Below, piece after piece: positions 51,647 through 60,802 of a DNA stretch of 64,000 bases (the first letter of the stretch is position 1; every line of letters starts with the position of its first letter). The position numbers and the translations under genes are program-made. Origin of the DNA: Ruminococcus sp. Marseille-P6503 (GTDB taxonomy: Bacteria; Bacillota; Clostridia; Oscillospirales; Ruminococcaceae); the NCBI RefSeq assembly GCF_900604945.1, contig NZ_UWPB01000001.1, positions 124,001 to 188,000 of the forward strand, given 5' to 3'. The notes beneath the pieces are model-generated. The model was given only the letters and a program-made list of their open reading frames with translations. It was not told the DNA's origin and did not search any database.

Positions 51647-51820
51647 TATAACCTATTCACCGATGTCCCCCGCCTTCTTAAGGCGGCGGGGTTCATTCTG
51701 TCATTCAGCGGGGGATTATATCCCCGCTGAACACCTACGGAGCTAAGGCTCATGCGGTGAGGCTGCCTCGTCGCAGTCGATGTTAAGTAAGCTTACATCG
51801 GGTTTTGCTCCGAGTTAAAT
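51647..51820 (+). repeat. Dispersed palindromic element, copy B (inside the pyr unit)
   Basis: About 174 bases with ends TATAACCTA and TTTTGCTCCGAGTTAAA. Hairpins: CCCCGCC/GGCGGCGGGG near the left end, TTCAGCGGGG/CCCCGCTGAA in the middle, and GATGTTAAG/CTTACATC near the right end. It lies between pyrF and pyrK, otherwise a continuous minus-strand operon. The rest of the 51603-52003 gap shows nothing else recognisable. Confidence 0.65.
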
Positions 51821-52003
51821 TCCTTATCATTTTTTATACCTTAGATAAGGATTTGCAAAGGTCTTTCAATATATTATTTCTTTGAAAGCGTTTTATTATG
51901 CGTATTGAAGCTTGTATTTCAGTAGAGCTTCTTCCGCGCTTCAAGTTCATTCCTGAATATCGTATCCTAAAAATACAGGCGGAATAAATCCGCCCGCTGA
52001 TCA

Positions 52004-52939
52004 TTATTCAGGAAGCGCTATCTTAGGCAGATAAGAAATAATATCCTCTTTCATTCTGATAACCTCACGCCTTGCCGCCTGAGCATATTCATGCTCGTCG
52101 CACTCCTCCTTCTTGTACGCGCACATTACCGCGCGGGAGGAGTTTACGACAGCTCCCAGACCGTTTTTGTCAAAGCCTTTTGCAACGCCCTCGGCTCCGC
52201 CGCCCTGAGCGCCGTAGCCGGGAACAAGGAAAAAGGTGTGAGGAAGCGCCGCTCTCATTTCTTTAAGCTGTTCGGGATAGGTTGCGCCGACAACGGCTCC
52301 AACGCCGCTGTAGCCGTACTTGCCCATGACCTCAACGCCCCATTTTTCGCACATATCGCCCATGACGGCATAAACTGTCTTGTCGCCTATCATCAGATCC
52401 TGCAATTCTCCCGACGACTTGTTCGAGGTCTTTACCAAAACGAAAATACCCTTGTCGTAAGCTCTGCATTTTTCAAGCAGAGGCGAGATCCCGTCAGTGC
52501 CGAGGTAGCCGTTTACGGTAAGAGCGTCAGCGCCGAAAGCTGGAATTTCCTCGCCGCATACCTCGGTAACGCCGAGATGAGCCGTAGCGTAAGCGTCCAT
52601 TGTCGCGCCGATGTCGTTTCTCTTGCCGTCCGTCATAACGAACATACCCTTTTCCTGAGCGTATTCAATAGTCTTGCAGAGAGTCTTAACGCCCTCCCAG
52701 CCGTACATTTCATAATAGGCTGCCTGAGGCTTAATCGCGGGGCAGATGTCGTGTATCTCGTCGATAATGCCTTTATTGAACTCAAGAATAGCCTTTGCCG
52801 CCGCTTTCAGCGTCTTTCCGTATTTCTTTATCTTCTTGCCGACGATATATTCCGGAATATACTCAAGCTTGGGGTCAAGACCGACGACTGAAGGATTCTG
52901 AGTCTTTACAATGTTTTCAATAAGTCTGTCAAACGACAT
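52004..52939 (-). CDS. pyrF: Orotidine 5'-phosphate decarboxylase
   Basis: The last step to UMP. It is 311 aa, the long (subfamily 2) class. SVVGLDPKLEYIPEY near residue 17, the catalytic DGKRNDIGATMDAYA near residue 105 and VVGATYPEQLKEMR are typical. It lies 23 bases after pyrC and before the repeat that separates it from pyrK. Confidence 0.94.
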   Translation of the reverse strand: MSFDRLIENIVKTQNPSVVGLDPKLEYIPEYIVGKKIKKYGKTLKAAAKAILEFNKGIIDEIHDICPAIKPQAAYYEMYGWEGVKTLCKTIEYAQEKGMFVMTDGKRNDIGATMDAYATAHLGVTEVCGEEIPAFGADALTVNGYLGTDGISPLLEKCRAYDKGIFVLVKTSNKSSGELQDLMIGDKTVYAVMGDMCEKWGVEVMGKYGYSGVGAVVGATYPEQLKEMRAALPHTFFLVPGYGAQGGGAEGVAKGFDKNGLGAVVNSSRAVMCAYKKEECDEHEYAQAARREVIRMKEDIISYLPKIALPE

Positions 52940-52962
52940 TTTTCATCTTCCTTTCATTAGCT

Positions 52963-54243
52963 TCAGACAGAGTCCTGAAGCTCGTATACTATTTGCCCTC
53001 CGCAGATCGTATAAACGTTTCTGCCTTTTAAGCGTTCGCCCTTAAACACAGTATTTTTGGATTTGGAGCGCAGCTTATCAGGAATAACCTCCCACTCGAG
53101 GTCGGGATCAAATATGCAAAGCTCGCAGCTTTCTCCCTCTTTTATCATAACAGGAGGCAGACCGAGAATTTTTCTGGGGTTTACAGACATAAGCCCGGCA
53201 ATCTTTGAAAGCTCCGCCTTTGAGGTGTGATAAAGCCGCGTCAGCGCGGCGGCAAGGGAGGTCTCAAGTCCAACCACTCCGTTGGGGGCCTTTTCAAAAT
53301 CAGCCTTCTCTTCAGCCGTATGTGGAGCGTGGTCGGTAATAATGCAGTCTATCGTTCCGTCCAGCAGGGCGTTTTCGATTGCCTGCCTGTCCTTTTCCGT
53401 TCTCAGCGGAGGGGACATTCTGTAATCCGCGTCTTTACCGAGCAGCTTTTCTTCCGTAAAGGTAAAGTAATGCGGAGCGGTTTCGCAGGTCACCTTTACT
53501 CCGTCCTTTTTGGCGGCTCTTATAATATTTACCGCGCCGTAAGTCGAAACGTGACAGATGTGTATATGCGCTCCGCAGGAAGCCGCCAGAGCTATCTCCC
53601 TTGCGGTGATATAATCCTCCGACGCCCTGTCCATACCCTTTACGCCCAGCTTTTGCGATACTTCGCCTTTGTTTATTATTCCGCCGTTTATTATGCTGAG
53701 ATCCTCGCAGTGCGAAAGCACAGTCATTCCGTTTTCTTTGGACAGCTCCAGAGCCGTTCTCATAAGCTCCGCGTTTTCAACAGGCCGTCCGTCGTCGGTA
53801 ACAGCGATCGCTCCCGCCTTTTTCAGCGCGTCATAATCGCACAGCTCCCGGCTATGCATACCCTTTGTAATACAAGCCGAGGTGTAAATATTGATACCCG
53901 TCCGGCCGCCCTTTTTCAGAATATATTCCGCGGTTTCCGGATTGTCGCAGGCAGGCTTTGTGTTGGGCATCAGCAGAACTCCTGTGAAGCCTCCCGCCTT
54001 TGCGGCTTCCGCTCCCGTAAAAATATCTTCCTTGTGAGTAAATCCCGGGTCCCTGAAATGGACGTGCATATCGAACAATCCGGGGAAAGCGATAAGCCTT
54101 GCTTTGCAGTCTATAACTCTATCAGCGCCGCGGGATATGCTGCCTATTTCAGTGATTATTCCGTCTTCCGAGAGAATGTCGGTAATTTTGTCAAGTCCCG
54201 TCTGAGGGTCTATAGCCCGCACGTTTTTTATTAAAAGCTTCAT
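52963..54243 (-). CDS. pyrC: Dihydroorotase
   Basis: A zinc amidohydrolase that closes the dihydroorotate ring. It is 426 aa (class I). The metal motif FDMHVHFRDPGFTHKEDI is near residue 58, and the later metal residues are in ITDHAPHTAEEKADFE near residue 302. Its ATG overlaps the stop codon of the preceding small membrane protein (TGATG), implying coupled translation. Confidence 0.96.
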   Translation of the reverse strand: MKLLIKNVRAIDPQTGLDKITDILSEDGIITEIGSISRGADRVIDCKARLIAFPGLFDMHVHFRDPGFTHKEDIFTGAEAAKAGGFTGVLLMPNTKPACDNPETAEYILKKGGRTGINIYTSACITKGMHSRELCDYDALKKAGAIAVTDDGRPVENAELMRTALELSKENGMTVLSHCEDLSIINGGIINKGEVSQKLGVKGMDRASEDYITAREIALAASCGAHIHICHVSTYGAVNIIRAAKKDGVKVTCETAPHYFTFTEEKLLGKDADYRMSPPLRTEKDRQAIENALLDGTIDCIITDHAPHTAEEKADFEKAPNGVVGLETSLAAALTRLYHTSKAELSKIAGLMSVNPRKILGLPPVMIKEGESCELCIFDPDLEWEVIPDKLRSKSKNTVFKGERLKGRNVYTICGGQIVYELQDSV

Positions 54244-54758
54244 CAGTTCTTTTCCTCAAATGATTTGCCCTTGGCGTAAAGGTCAAGAGTCTTTTCCGGC
54301 ATCTCGCAGCTGTAAAGCTTGTTTGAGCCGTTGACAAGGAAGGTGACGGTGCACGGCTTTTCCTTGTCGGCGTCGGTTGCGTCTTCTGAGGCGGACGGAT
54401 CGTTAAGGTCCGTATAGGATATCTGAGCGAAGAACATATAATCCATGGCTTTGTCAAATTCCGGCGCGTGATTTCCCGGAAGAATAAAAAGCTTGATTTT
54501 TCTGGAGTCCTCGTCTACCTTGAAGTATCCCTCCGCGATGACGCTTTCGTCATCGGTGTAAGATATCTTGAATTTGCTGTTTTCGTCAAAGGTCAGCGTA
54601 ACGTTCTCCTCCTCGTCGTACCAGGCGCCGGAAATAAGCGTTCTTGTATCGCCCTCGGTAGACGGGTGGTTGAGCATATAGCTTCCGACGACAATCGCGC
54701 AGATCACAAAAGCTATGAATACAAGCAGCAAAAGGAACTGTACTATTTTCTTTACCAT
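54243..54758 (-). CDS. Membrane-anchored protein of unknown function (171 aa)
   Basis: An N-terminal transmembrane segment (residues ~4-27, IVQFLLLLVFIAFVICAIVVG) is followed by an extracytoplasmic, acidic domain with a beta pattern (ISGAWYDEEENVTLTFDENSKFKISYTDDESVIAEGYFKV), somewhat like lipocalin-type or DUF-type secreted domains of Clostridia. No lipobox is clear. Its stop overlaps the pyrC start, so it belongs to the pyr transcript, but the reason is unknown. A CCCCGTTC/GAACGGGG hairpin lies between it and ilvD. Confidence 0.7.
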   Translation of the reverse strand: MVKKIVQFLLLLVFIAFVICAIVVGSYMLNHPSTEGDTRTLISGAWYDEEENVTLTFDENSKFKISYTDDESVIAEGYFKVDEDSRKIKLFILPGNHAPEFDKAMDYMFFAQISYTDLNDPSASEDATDADKEKPCTVTFLVNGSNKLYSCEMPEKTLDLYAKGKSFEEKN

Positions 54759-54868
54759 ATAAAAATCCGTCCTTTCAGGCGGAAAGCTCCGCCTCGTTGA
54801 TTTCAGATGATCTCACTGCCCCGTTCAGCAAAAAGCTTTGACGGAACGGGGCGGGTGTGACAGCCGAT

Positions 54869-56545
54869 CTATTTTATTTCAAGGATCGCGCCTCTGTTTG
54901 CAGAGGTTACGAGAGAAGCGTATCTGGCGGCATAGCCTGTTTTTATCTTAGGCTCCTTCGGCGTCCAGTTTTTCTTTCTTGCTTCAAGCTCCTCGTCGGA
55001 AACCTTGAGCTGAATACTGTTGTTGTTGATGTCGATTGAAATTATATCTCCCTCTTTTACAAAGGCTATAGGACCGCCTACGGCAGCCTCGGGAGAAACA
55101 TGGCCGATTGCAGCGCCTCTCGTAGCGCCGCTGAAACGTCCGTCGGTAATAAGAGCCACGGTTGAGCCCAGACCCATTCCGGAAATAGCCGACGTCGGAT
55201 TGAGCATTTCTCTCATGCCCGGACCGCCCTTAGGCCCCTCGTAGCGTATTACGACTACGTCGCCGGCGACGATTTTGCCGCCTCTGATGGCCTCTATAGC
55301 GTCCTCCTCACAGTCGAACACTCTTGCGGGGCCCTCGTGAGCCAGCATTTCAGGCGCGACAGCTGAACGCTTTACAACGCAGGTGTCGGGAGCAAGGTTG
55401 CCCTTTAGCACCGCGATTCCGCCCGTTTCCGAATACGGATTGTCGATAGGTCTGATGATATCCGGGTTCAGATTTACAGCGCCCTTGATATTCTCGCCTA
55501 CGGTCTTTCCTGTGCAGGTAACGCATTCCGTGTTGACAAGACCCTTCTTGTTCAGCTCGTTAAGAACGGCGTAAACGCCGCCTGCCTCGTTAAGATCCTC
55601 CATATATGTATGTCCGGCGGGGGCAAGATGACAGAGGTTAGGCGTTCTCTTTGAAATTTCGTTTACAAAGTCAAGATCAAGCTCTATTCCGCATTCGTGA
55701 GCGATAGCCGGAAGATGAAGCATTGAGTTTGTGGAGCAGCCGAGAGCCATATCCGCGGTGATCGCGTTGATGAAAGCTTCCCTGGTCATTATATCCCTGG
55801 GTCTGATATTCTTTCTGTAAAGCTCCATTACCTGCATTCCGGCGTGCTTTGCAAGCTTCAGCCTTTCCGAATATACCGCCGGAATAGTGCCGTTTCCTCT
55901 GAGTCCCATTCCAAGAACCTCGGTAAGACAGTTCATTGAGTTTGCCGTATACATACCGGAGCAGCTTCCGCAGGTAGGACAGGCCTTGTTTTCATATTCC
56001 TCAACGTCTTCAAGGGTGTATTTTCCGGCGTTGTAAGCTCCTACAGCCTCGAACATACTTGAAAGCGAGGTTTTTCCTCCCTTGACGTGACCGGCAAGCA
56101 TAGGTCCTCCTGATACGAAGATAGTCGGAACGTTTACTCTGGCCGCCGCCATCAGCAGTCCGGGAACGTTTTTATCGCAGTTAGGCACCATTACCAGCGC
56201 GTCAAAGTGATGAGCAAGCGCCATACATTCGGTTGAATCGGCAATAAGGTCGCGGGTAACAAGCGAATATTTCATTCCCTGATGTCCCATAGCGATTCCG
56301 TCGCATACAGCGATGGCAGGGAATACTACGGGAGTTCCGCCTGCCATGGCAACGCCCATTTTAACGGCTTCTACTATCTTGTCGATGTTCATATGCCCCG
56401 GAACGATCTCGTTATATGAGGAAACTATGCCTACGAGCGGCCTTTCCATTTCCTCCTTGGTCATTCCCAGAGCGTTGAACAGCGATCTCTGCGGAGCCTT
56501 GTCAACTTCGCCGCAGAAAAAGTTACAATTTTTACATTCTGACAT
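54869..56545 (-). CDS. ilvD: Dihydroxyacid dehydratase
   Basis: An Fe-S dehydratase, third common step of valine and isoleucine synthesis. It is 558 aa. Cluster cysteines are in NCDKNVPG (near residue 118) and [19 protein letters not shown] (near residue 190). The start is ATG 56545 (SD AGAGGTAA), preceded by the dispersed-repeat copy C. It is separate from ilvBNC and ilvE, and is followed on the same strand by the pyrC unit. Confidence 0.96.
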   Translation of the reverse strand: MSECKNCNFFCGEVDKAPQRSLFNALGMTKEEMERPLVGIVSSYNEIVPGHMNIDKIVEAVKMGVAMAGGTPVVFPAIAVCDGIAMGHQGMKYSLVTRDLIADSTECMALAHHFDALVMVPNCDKNVPGLLMAAARVNVPTIFVSGGPMLAGHVKGGKTSLSSMFEAVGAYNAGKYTLEDVEEYENKACPTCGSCSGMYTANSMNCLTEVLGMGLRGNGTIPAVYSERLKLAKHAGMQVMELYRKNIRPRDIMTREAFINAITADMALGCSTNSMLHLPAIAHECGIELDLDFVNEISKRTPNLCHLAPAGHTYMEDLNEAGGVYAVLNELNKKGLVNTECVTCTGKTVGENIKGAVNLNPDIIRPIDNPYSETGGIAVLKGNLAPDTCVVKRSAVAPEMLAHEGPARVFDCEEDAIEAIRGGKIVAGDVVVIRYEGPKGGPGMREMLNPTSAISGMGLGSTVALITDGRFSGATRGAAIGHVSPEAAVGGPIAFVKEGDIISIDINNNSIQLKVSDEELEARKKNWTPKEPKIKTGYAARYASLVTSANRGAILEIK

Positions 56546-56572
56546 TCTGATTACCTCTTTTTATAATAATTT

Positions 56573-56631
56573 GGTTTTAATTCGGAGCAAAGCCCGATGT
56601 AAGCTTGGCTTTTCATCGGCGCTAGGTTATA
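56573..56631 (-). repeat. Dispersed palindromic element, internally deleted copy C
   Basis: 59 bases on the minus strand, TATAACCTAGCGCC joined directly to GATGAAAAGCC... and ending TTTGCTCCGAATTAAAACC. It keeps both ends of copy A, but ~137 internal bases are missing, with GCC at the junction. Its first bases provide the stop codon of the gene at 56627-57346, and its other end is 28 bases from the ilvD start. Confidence 0.7.
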
Positions 56632-57346
56632 AAATTGTTTCCTTATAGGTTGCCGCCGCTTCGTCAACCGCGGCCATAAGCTTCTTTTCCAACGGAGTTC
56701 CCATAACGTCTGGCTTATAGGATACTCCGATGTAGTTGTTCTCCCAGCTCATTCCTCTGTCAAGCGCGTAGAAATAGAGAATATTTCCGCGCAATTTTAC
56801 CTTGGCTTTAAAATATATTTTTTCTCCTAGGTCTGAAACTTTCAGGAACATAAACGCTTGGTCGGGAACCGAGCCGTTCCTGCAGCTTTCGATCATATCA
56901 TATATTTCGTTTTCCGGAGCGCTTACGATACAGAAGCAGGGAAGACTGCTGTCATATTCGTTATCTCCGTGTTCTTCGCTGCTGTAGGGCAGATACAGAG
57001 CCGAATAATCTACCTCGCCGGCTCCGCTTCTGAAAGGTAGAAAATCCCCGCTGAGCATAAAGGTATATTTCAATTCAATAACCGTGTCGTCTCCGTCATA
57101 AAAAATTTCGTTCACAAGTCTTGACGGCTTTGCCGCTGCCGTACCGCTTTCAAGGATACGCTCAGGCGTCCGGGCGGATTTATTTTCCGCCGGCGCGGAA
57201 GAACCTCCGACCGCCTTGTCTTTCATTCCAAGAGCATTGTCCATCATTTTTGAAAGGCTGGGAACTGTTCCCGTGTTGCCGTTTTTGTCTACTGCATCGT
57301 CAATAGCTTTTGCAGCGCTTTTTAATATTTTGTCAAATAAGCCCAT
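56627..57346 (-). CDS. Protein of unknown function (239 aa)
   Basis: I do not recognise this soluble protein. Residues 1-80 are helical and low in complexity (MGLFDKILKSAAKAIDDAVD, then a Ser/Ala/Pro-rich linker). Residues ~80-239 form a mixed alpha/beta domain with EIFYDGDDTVIELKYTFMLSGDF and ENNYIGVSYKPDVMGTPLEKKLM. MGLFDK starts are common in proteins of this type. Its stop codon lies in the end of a dispersed repeat, so the original C-terminus may have been altered. It is on the same strand as the GNAT gene upstream. Confidence 0.65.
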   Translation of the reverse strand: MGLFDKILKSAAKAIDDAVDKNGNTGTVPSLSKMMDNALGMKDKAVGGSSAPAENKSARTPERILESGTAAAKPSRLVNEIFYDGDDTVIELKYTFMLSGDFLPFRSGAGEVDYSALYLPYSSEEHGDNEYDSSLPCFCIVSAPENEIYDMIESCRNGSVPDQAFMFLKVSDLGEKIYFKAKVKLRGNILYFYALDRGMSWENNYIGVSYKPDVMGTPLEKKLMAAVDEAAATYKETIL

Positions 57347-57510
57347 AAGCTTTTGCTCCTTTTTTAAGTATTGTATTGAGCTTTTTGTTAAAATGTCCGC
57401 TGAGAATATCAGGAAGCAATACTGCCGGCAGTATTATCACGGACAACCTGCGGTTTTTCTGCTGTCAGGCGTATGCGCGCGGCGGCAAAATTGTAGAGCC
57501 GTATGCCTTT

Positions 57511-58023
57511 TCATGCTTCAGAGCTGAAATAAATCATATTCGGCAGCGTTTTGTCATCGTACGGTTCAGCCAGCGTATCGTTGTGAACGATCTCGCATTT
57601 TCCGCCGGAGTATTCCAGCGCTATGCTTTCCCAGAACCTGACCGATCCGATGTTTTTCGGATGACAGCGGATCTCCCAGCTGCCCTTGTGCGTATCCCAG
57701 AGATAAAAAGCCAGCTTTTTGCCAAGTCCAAGCTTTCTGTATTTAGGCAGTATGCAGAATTCAGCCACCTGATAATCGGTGCTTTCTCTGTATTCAGCAT
57801 ACGGACAGCTCATTGCAAAGCCTGCAATTTTATTATCCGCGCGGATAAAGTAGGCATAACGCCCGTCCTCCGTCCAGTAATAGTCAAGCCATTCGTAGCC
57901 GAAGTTTCCGTTTTCGTCAACGTCCCGTCCGTCATACTGCGAAAACTCATAGTCATACTTTTCAAGCAGGTTCCGGAGAATTTCCTTTTCCTCTTCTTTG
58001 ACCTTTGTAATTTCAATATTCAT
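57511..58023 (-). CDS. GNAT-family N-acetyltransferase
   Basis: A 170-aa acetyltransferase, substrate unknown. The acetyl-CoA motif VAEFCILPKYRKLGLGKKLAFYLW is near residue 87, and later WEIRCHPKNIGSVRFWESI matches GNAT motif B. The start ATG 58023 lies 1 base past the ROK kinase stop, so it is translated with it. Confidence 0.87.
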   Translation of the reverse strand: MNIEITKVKEEEKEILRNLLEKYDYEFSQYDGRDVDENGNFGYEWLDYYWTEDGRYAYFIRADNKIAGFAMSCPYAEYRESTDYQVAEFCILPKYRKLGLGKKLAFYLWDTHKGSWEIRCHPKNIGSVRFWESIALEYSGGKCEIVHNDTLAEPYDDKTLPNMIYFSSEA

Positions 58024-58024
58024 A

Positions 58025-58978
58025 TCAGTGCGAAAGCCCCAAGAAAGCCGCCCCGATGATTCCCGCGTCGTTGCCCAGCTCGGCAATTACTATCTCGGTG
58101 TTCTTAGCCGAGTTTTTAGTGTAGACCTCCTTTGCCACCAGCTCTTTCAGAGGAAGCAGCAGGGGGTCTCCCTCGTTGCATACGCCTCCGCCGATACACA
58201 GAATGTCCGGCTGGAAGGTGTTGATAACGTTTGTGATTCCGCAGGCAAGGTATTTTATATATTTATTGACTACCTCTCTGCCGGCTCTGTCGCCTTCTCT
58301 CATGGCGTTGAATGCGGTTCGGGCTGAAATCTTTCCGTCATCCTCGTTCATTTTCCACATGATGGAGCCTTTGTTCTCAAGCATGGCTTCTCTTGTCATT
58401 CTCACAAGAGCGGTTGCTGATGAGAAAACCTCAAAGCAGCCGTGCCTGCCGCAGGTGCATTGGGGACCGTTGGGGTCGATAACGGTGTGACCGATCTCTC
58501 CGCCTGCGAAGTTGAAGCCGGAATATATTTTGCCGCCGATGATTATTCCGCTGCCTACTCCGGTTCCGAGGGTAATGCATACTGCGTCGTCGGCGCCTTT
58601 GGCGGCTCCGGCAATGTATTCGCCGTAGGCCGCGGCATTAGCGTCGTTTTCAACAAAGCAGGGCTTGTCGATAAAGGTTTTCATCATCTCAACGACATGA
58701 AAGTCAAGGAAGCCGAGATTGTTGGAATATTCGATAATGCCGTCGGCTGAATTTGCCGTTCCGGGAGTGCCTATCCCTACGCTTTCTATTTCGCTGAGGG
58801 TGAGTCCGGCAAGCTCTACGGCTTTCAGGGCTGTTTCAGCCATATCCCTGCAAATCTCCTCAGCGGCTCTGGGAAGATTGGTTTTGCAGGAGGCCTTCGA
58901 TACGATACTGAACTTTTCGTCGACTACTCCCGCCTTTATATTTGTACCGCCCAAGTCGATACCGATATAATATTTCAT
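58025..58978 (-). CDS. ROK-family glucokinase
   Basis: A sugar kinase, most likely glucokinase. It is 317 aa. The ATP motif IGIDLGGTNIKAGVVD is at the N-terminus, VENDANAAAYGEY near residue 106, and the ROK zinc motif GHTVIDPNGPQCTCGRHGCFE near residue 165. There is no N-terminal helix-turn-helix, so it is a kinase rather than a repressor. It is transcribed with the GNAT gene, 89 bases downstream of manA. Confidence 0.92.
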   Translation of the reverse strand: MKYYIGIDLGGTNIKAGVVDEKFSIVSKASCKTNLPRAAEEICRDMAETALKAVELAGLTLSEIESVGIGTPGTANSADGIIEYSNNLGFLDFHVVEMMKTFIDKPCFVENDANAAAYGEYIAGAAKGADDAVCITLGTGVGSGIIIGGKIYSGFNFAGGEIGHTVIDPNGPQCTCGRHGCFEVFSSATALVRMTREAMLENKGSIMWKMNEDDGKISARTAFNAMREGDRAGREVVNKYIKYLACGITNVINTFQPDILCIGGGVCNEGDPLLLPLKELVAKEVYTKNSAKNTEIVIAELGNDAGIIGAAFLGLSH

Positions 58979-59067
58979 TTTTCATTCTCCCTTTTACTTA
59001 TTGATTATTATTTCAACGGACGGCTAATCAAAAGCCGCGGCGCCGATTATCTGATCCGGGCATATGC

Positions 59068-60021
59068 TCAGACCTTGGTAAGCACAAACCGGCATTTGCC
59101 CTCGACCGCGTATTTACCTGTGCCTGCCGGAATGAAAACGCTGTCGCCCTTCTTGGCTTCTGCAATATCGTCCGCGATTATCTTGGCTTCTCCCTCCAGC
59201 ATGAGAATGCTGTTGAAGGAGCTTCCGTCAGCTTCAAGCGCCGCCTTGCTTTCTACGTCGACTCGGTATGTCGTAAAGTATTCGCAGGAGGAAAGCAGCT
59301 TGATTTTATAGCCGTCCTTTTCTTCAACAGGCGTTTCGGGATACTGCTTTGCAGGACGAAGGGCTGTGACGTCCTTTGCCTTTTCAACGTGCAGCTCTCT
59401 CGGATTGCCGTCCTTTCCGACTCTGCCGTAGTCGTAGATACGGTATGTCGTGTTTGAATTCTGCTGGATCTCGGCAATAAGGATACCCTTTCCGATAGCG
59501 TGAAGCGTTCCCGCCTCAATGAAGAATACGTCGCCTTTTTTTACCGGAACCGCGTTCGTAACCTCCAGCAGGGTATTGTCCGCGATACGTCGGGCAAACT
59601 CTTCCTTCGATATCTCATGCTTGAAGCCGTAAAGCAGCGTTGCGCCGGGGTCGCAGTCTACAACATACCACATCTCGGTTTTTCCGTATTCTCCCTCCAC
59701 TCTCTGCGCGTACTCGTTGTCGGGATGTACCTGAACCGAAAGATTATCCTTCGCGTCGATAAGCTTGATGAGAATAGGAAAGCTGTCAAATTTCTCACAG
59801 TCGGTTCCTAAAACTGACTTTCCGGCTTTTTCAATGTATTCCGCCAGAGTCATACCGGCATATTCGCCGTTAGCTACGATCGAATTTCCGTCCTTATGAC
59901 AGGAAAGCTCCCAGCTTTCCGCAACTTTGTCGTAATCGCATTCCTTGCCGAAATCATCACGCAGTCTTGTTCCGCCCCAGATATAATCCTTGAAGGCGGG
60001 CTTGAGTTTTATAACTGACAT
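59068..60021 (-). CDS. manA: Mannose-6-phosphate isomerase, class I
   Basis: Interconverts mannose-6-P and fructose-6-P; zinc cupin enzyme. It is 317 aa from ATG 60021 (SD TGGAGGA). Zinc ligands are in VQVHPDNEYA and FFIEAGTLHAIGKG. ROK kinase and glmM nearby suggest a hexose-phosphate supply group. Confidence 0.94.
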   Translation of the reverse strand: MSVIKLKPAFKDYIWGGTRLRDDFGKECDYDKVAESWELSCHKDGNSIVANGEYAGMTLAEYIEKAGKSVLGTDCEKFDSFPILIKLIDAKDNLSVQVHPDNEYAQRVEGEYGKTEMWYVVDCDPGATLLYGFKHEISKEEFARRIADNTLLEVTNAVPVKKGDVFFIEAGTLHAIGKGILIAEIQQNSNTTYRIYDYGRVGKDGNPRELHVEKAKDVTALRPAKQYPETPVEEKDGYKIKLLSSCEYFTTYRVDVESKAALEADGSSFNSILMLEGEAKIIADDIAEAKKGDSVFIPAGTGKYAVEGKCRFVLTKV

Positions 60022-60061
60022 TAAAAAATCCTCCATTGCATATTTAATTACATTTAAAAAC

Positions 60062-60090
60062 ATTATATCACAGCTGAGATTCAATGTCAA
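60062..60090 (-). promoter_or_regulatory. Promoter for manA
   Basis: On the minus strand TTGACA (60085-60090) and TATAAT (60062-60067), 17-base spacer. Confidence 0.75.
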
Positions 60091-60179
60091 CCGATCGGGT
60101 ATGCGTAACGCAGTATTTTAAGCTTTGCTTTCTGAACCGACAGGGAAAATAAAAAGAAGCTTGTCAGGATAATTTTTGT

Positions 60180-60208
60180 TTGACTTGCCGTCGTATATAT
60201 GGTATAAT
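60180..60208 (+). promoter_or_regulatory. Promoter for the GNAT-glmM unit
   Basis: TTGACT (60180-60185) and TATAAT (60203-60208), 17-base spacer. Confidence 0.75.
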
Positions 60209-60254
60209 AAAATGTCAAATTGTATTCGTTTTTTGTGAGAGGAGGAGAAGCCTT

Positions 60255-60743
60255 ATGCGGTTTGAGATACAGTCTCAGACGGATAGGACCGCATCGGGAG
60301 CCGCGTATGTGCATTATAAGGCGTGGCAGGAAACCTACAGAGGACTTATGCCGGACGAATTTCTGGATTCTCATACTTACGAAAAATGCAGACGGTACGC
60401 CGATACGTATCAGAATAAATTTGTCGCCGTTGTAAACGGGCAGGCGGCAGGCTTCGCCGCGTTTCTGCCGGAGCGCAGGGATTTTTGCTCCGCTGAAAGC
60501 GCCGGAGAGATCGTAGCCCTGTACGTTTTGAAGAAATATCAGAAAGCCGGAATAGGAAAAGCACTTATGGAAAGCTGTCTGAATAAGATTGAAAAAAGGG
60601 AAGTCGTGCTTTTCGTACTGAAGGGAAACGAAAACGCGATAGGCTTTTACCGCCGCATAGGCTTCAGACCCACCGGACGAGAGATGATTCAGCAGGTCGC
60701 CGGAGGAGAAATAACCGAGCTTGAAATGCTGCTGAAAAGATAA
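60255..60743 (+). CDS. GNAT-family N-acetyltransferase
   Basis: 162 aa from ATG 60255 (SD GAGGAGG). The CoA motif VALYVLKKYQKAGIGKALMESCL is near residue 92, and GNENAIGFYRRIGFRPTGRE near residue 125 is the typical C-terminal block. N-terminal AAYVHYKAWQETYRGLMPDEFLD is common in acetyltransferases of this group. It lies 59 bases upstream of glmM in the same direction. Substrate unknown. Confidence 0.9.
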   Translation: MRFEIQSQTDRTASGAAYVHYKAWQETYRGLMPDEFLDSHTYEKCRRYADTYQNKFVAVVNGQAAGFAAFLPERRDFCSAESAGEIVALYVLKKYQKAGIGKALMESCLNKIEKREVVLFVLKGNENAIGFYRRIGFRPTGREMIQQVAGGEITELEMLLKR

Positions 60744-60802
60744 CTGACGCTTGAAAAAGACTGTTTGCAAGGGCTGAAAATCATTAAAAGGAGTAATTTA
60801 TA

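Noticed and set aside
52091-54234. Long plus-strand frames opposite pyrF and pyrC
   Set aside because: They mirror clearly recognised enzymes and have no promoter or SD.
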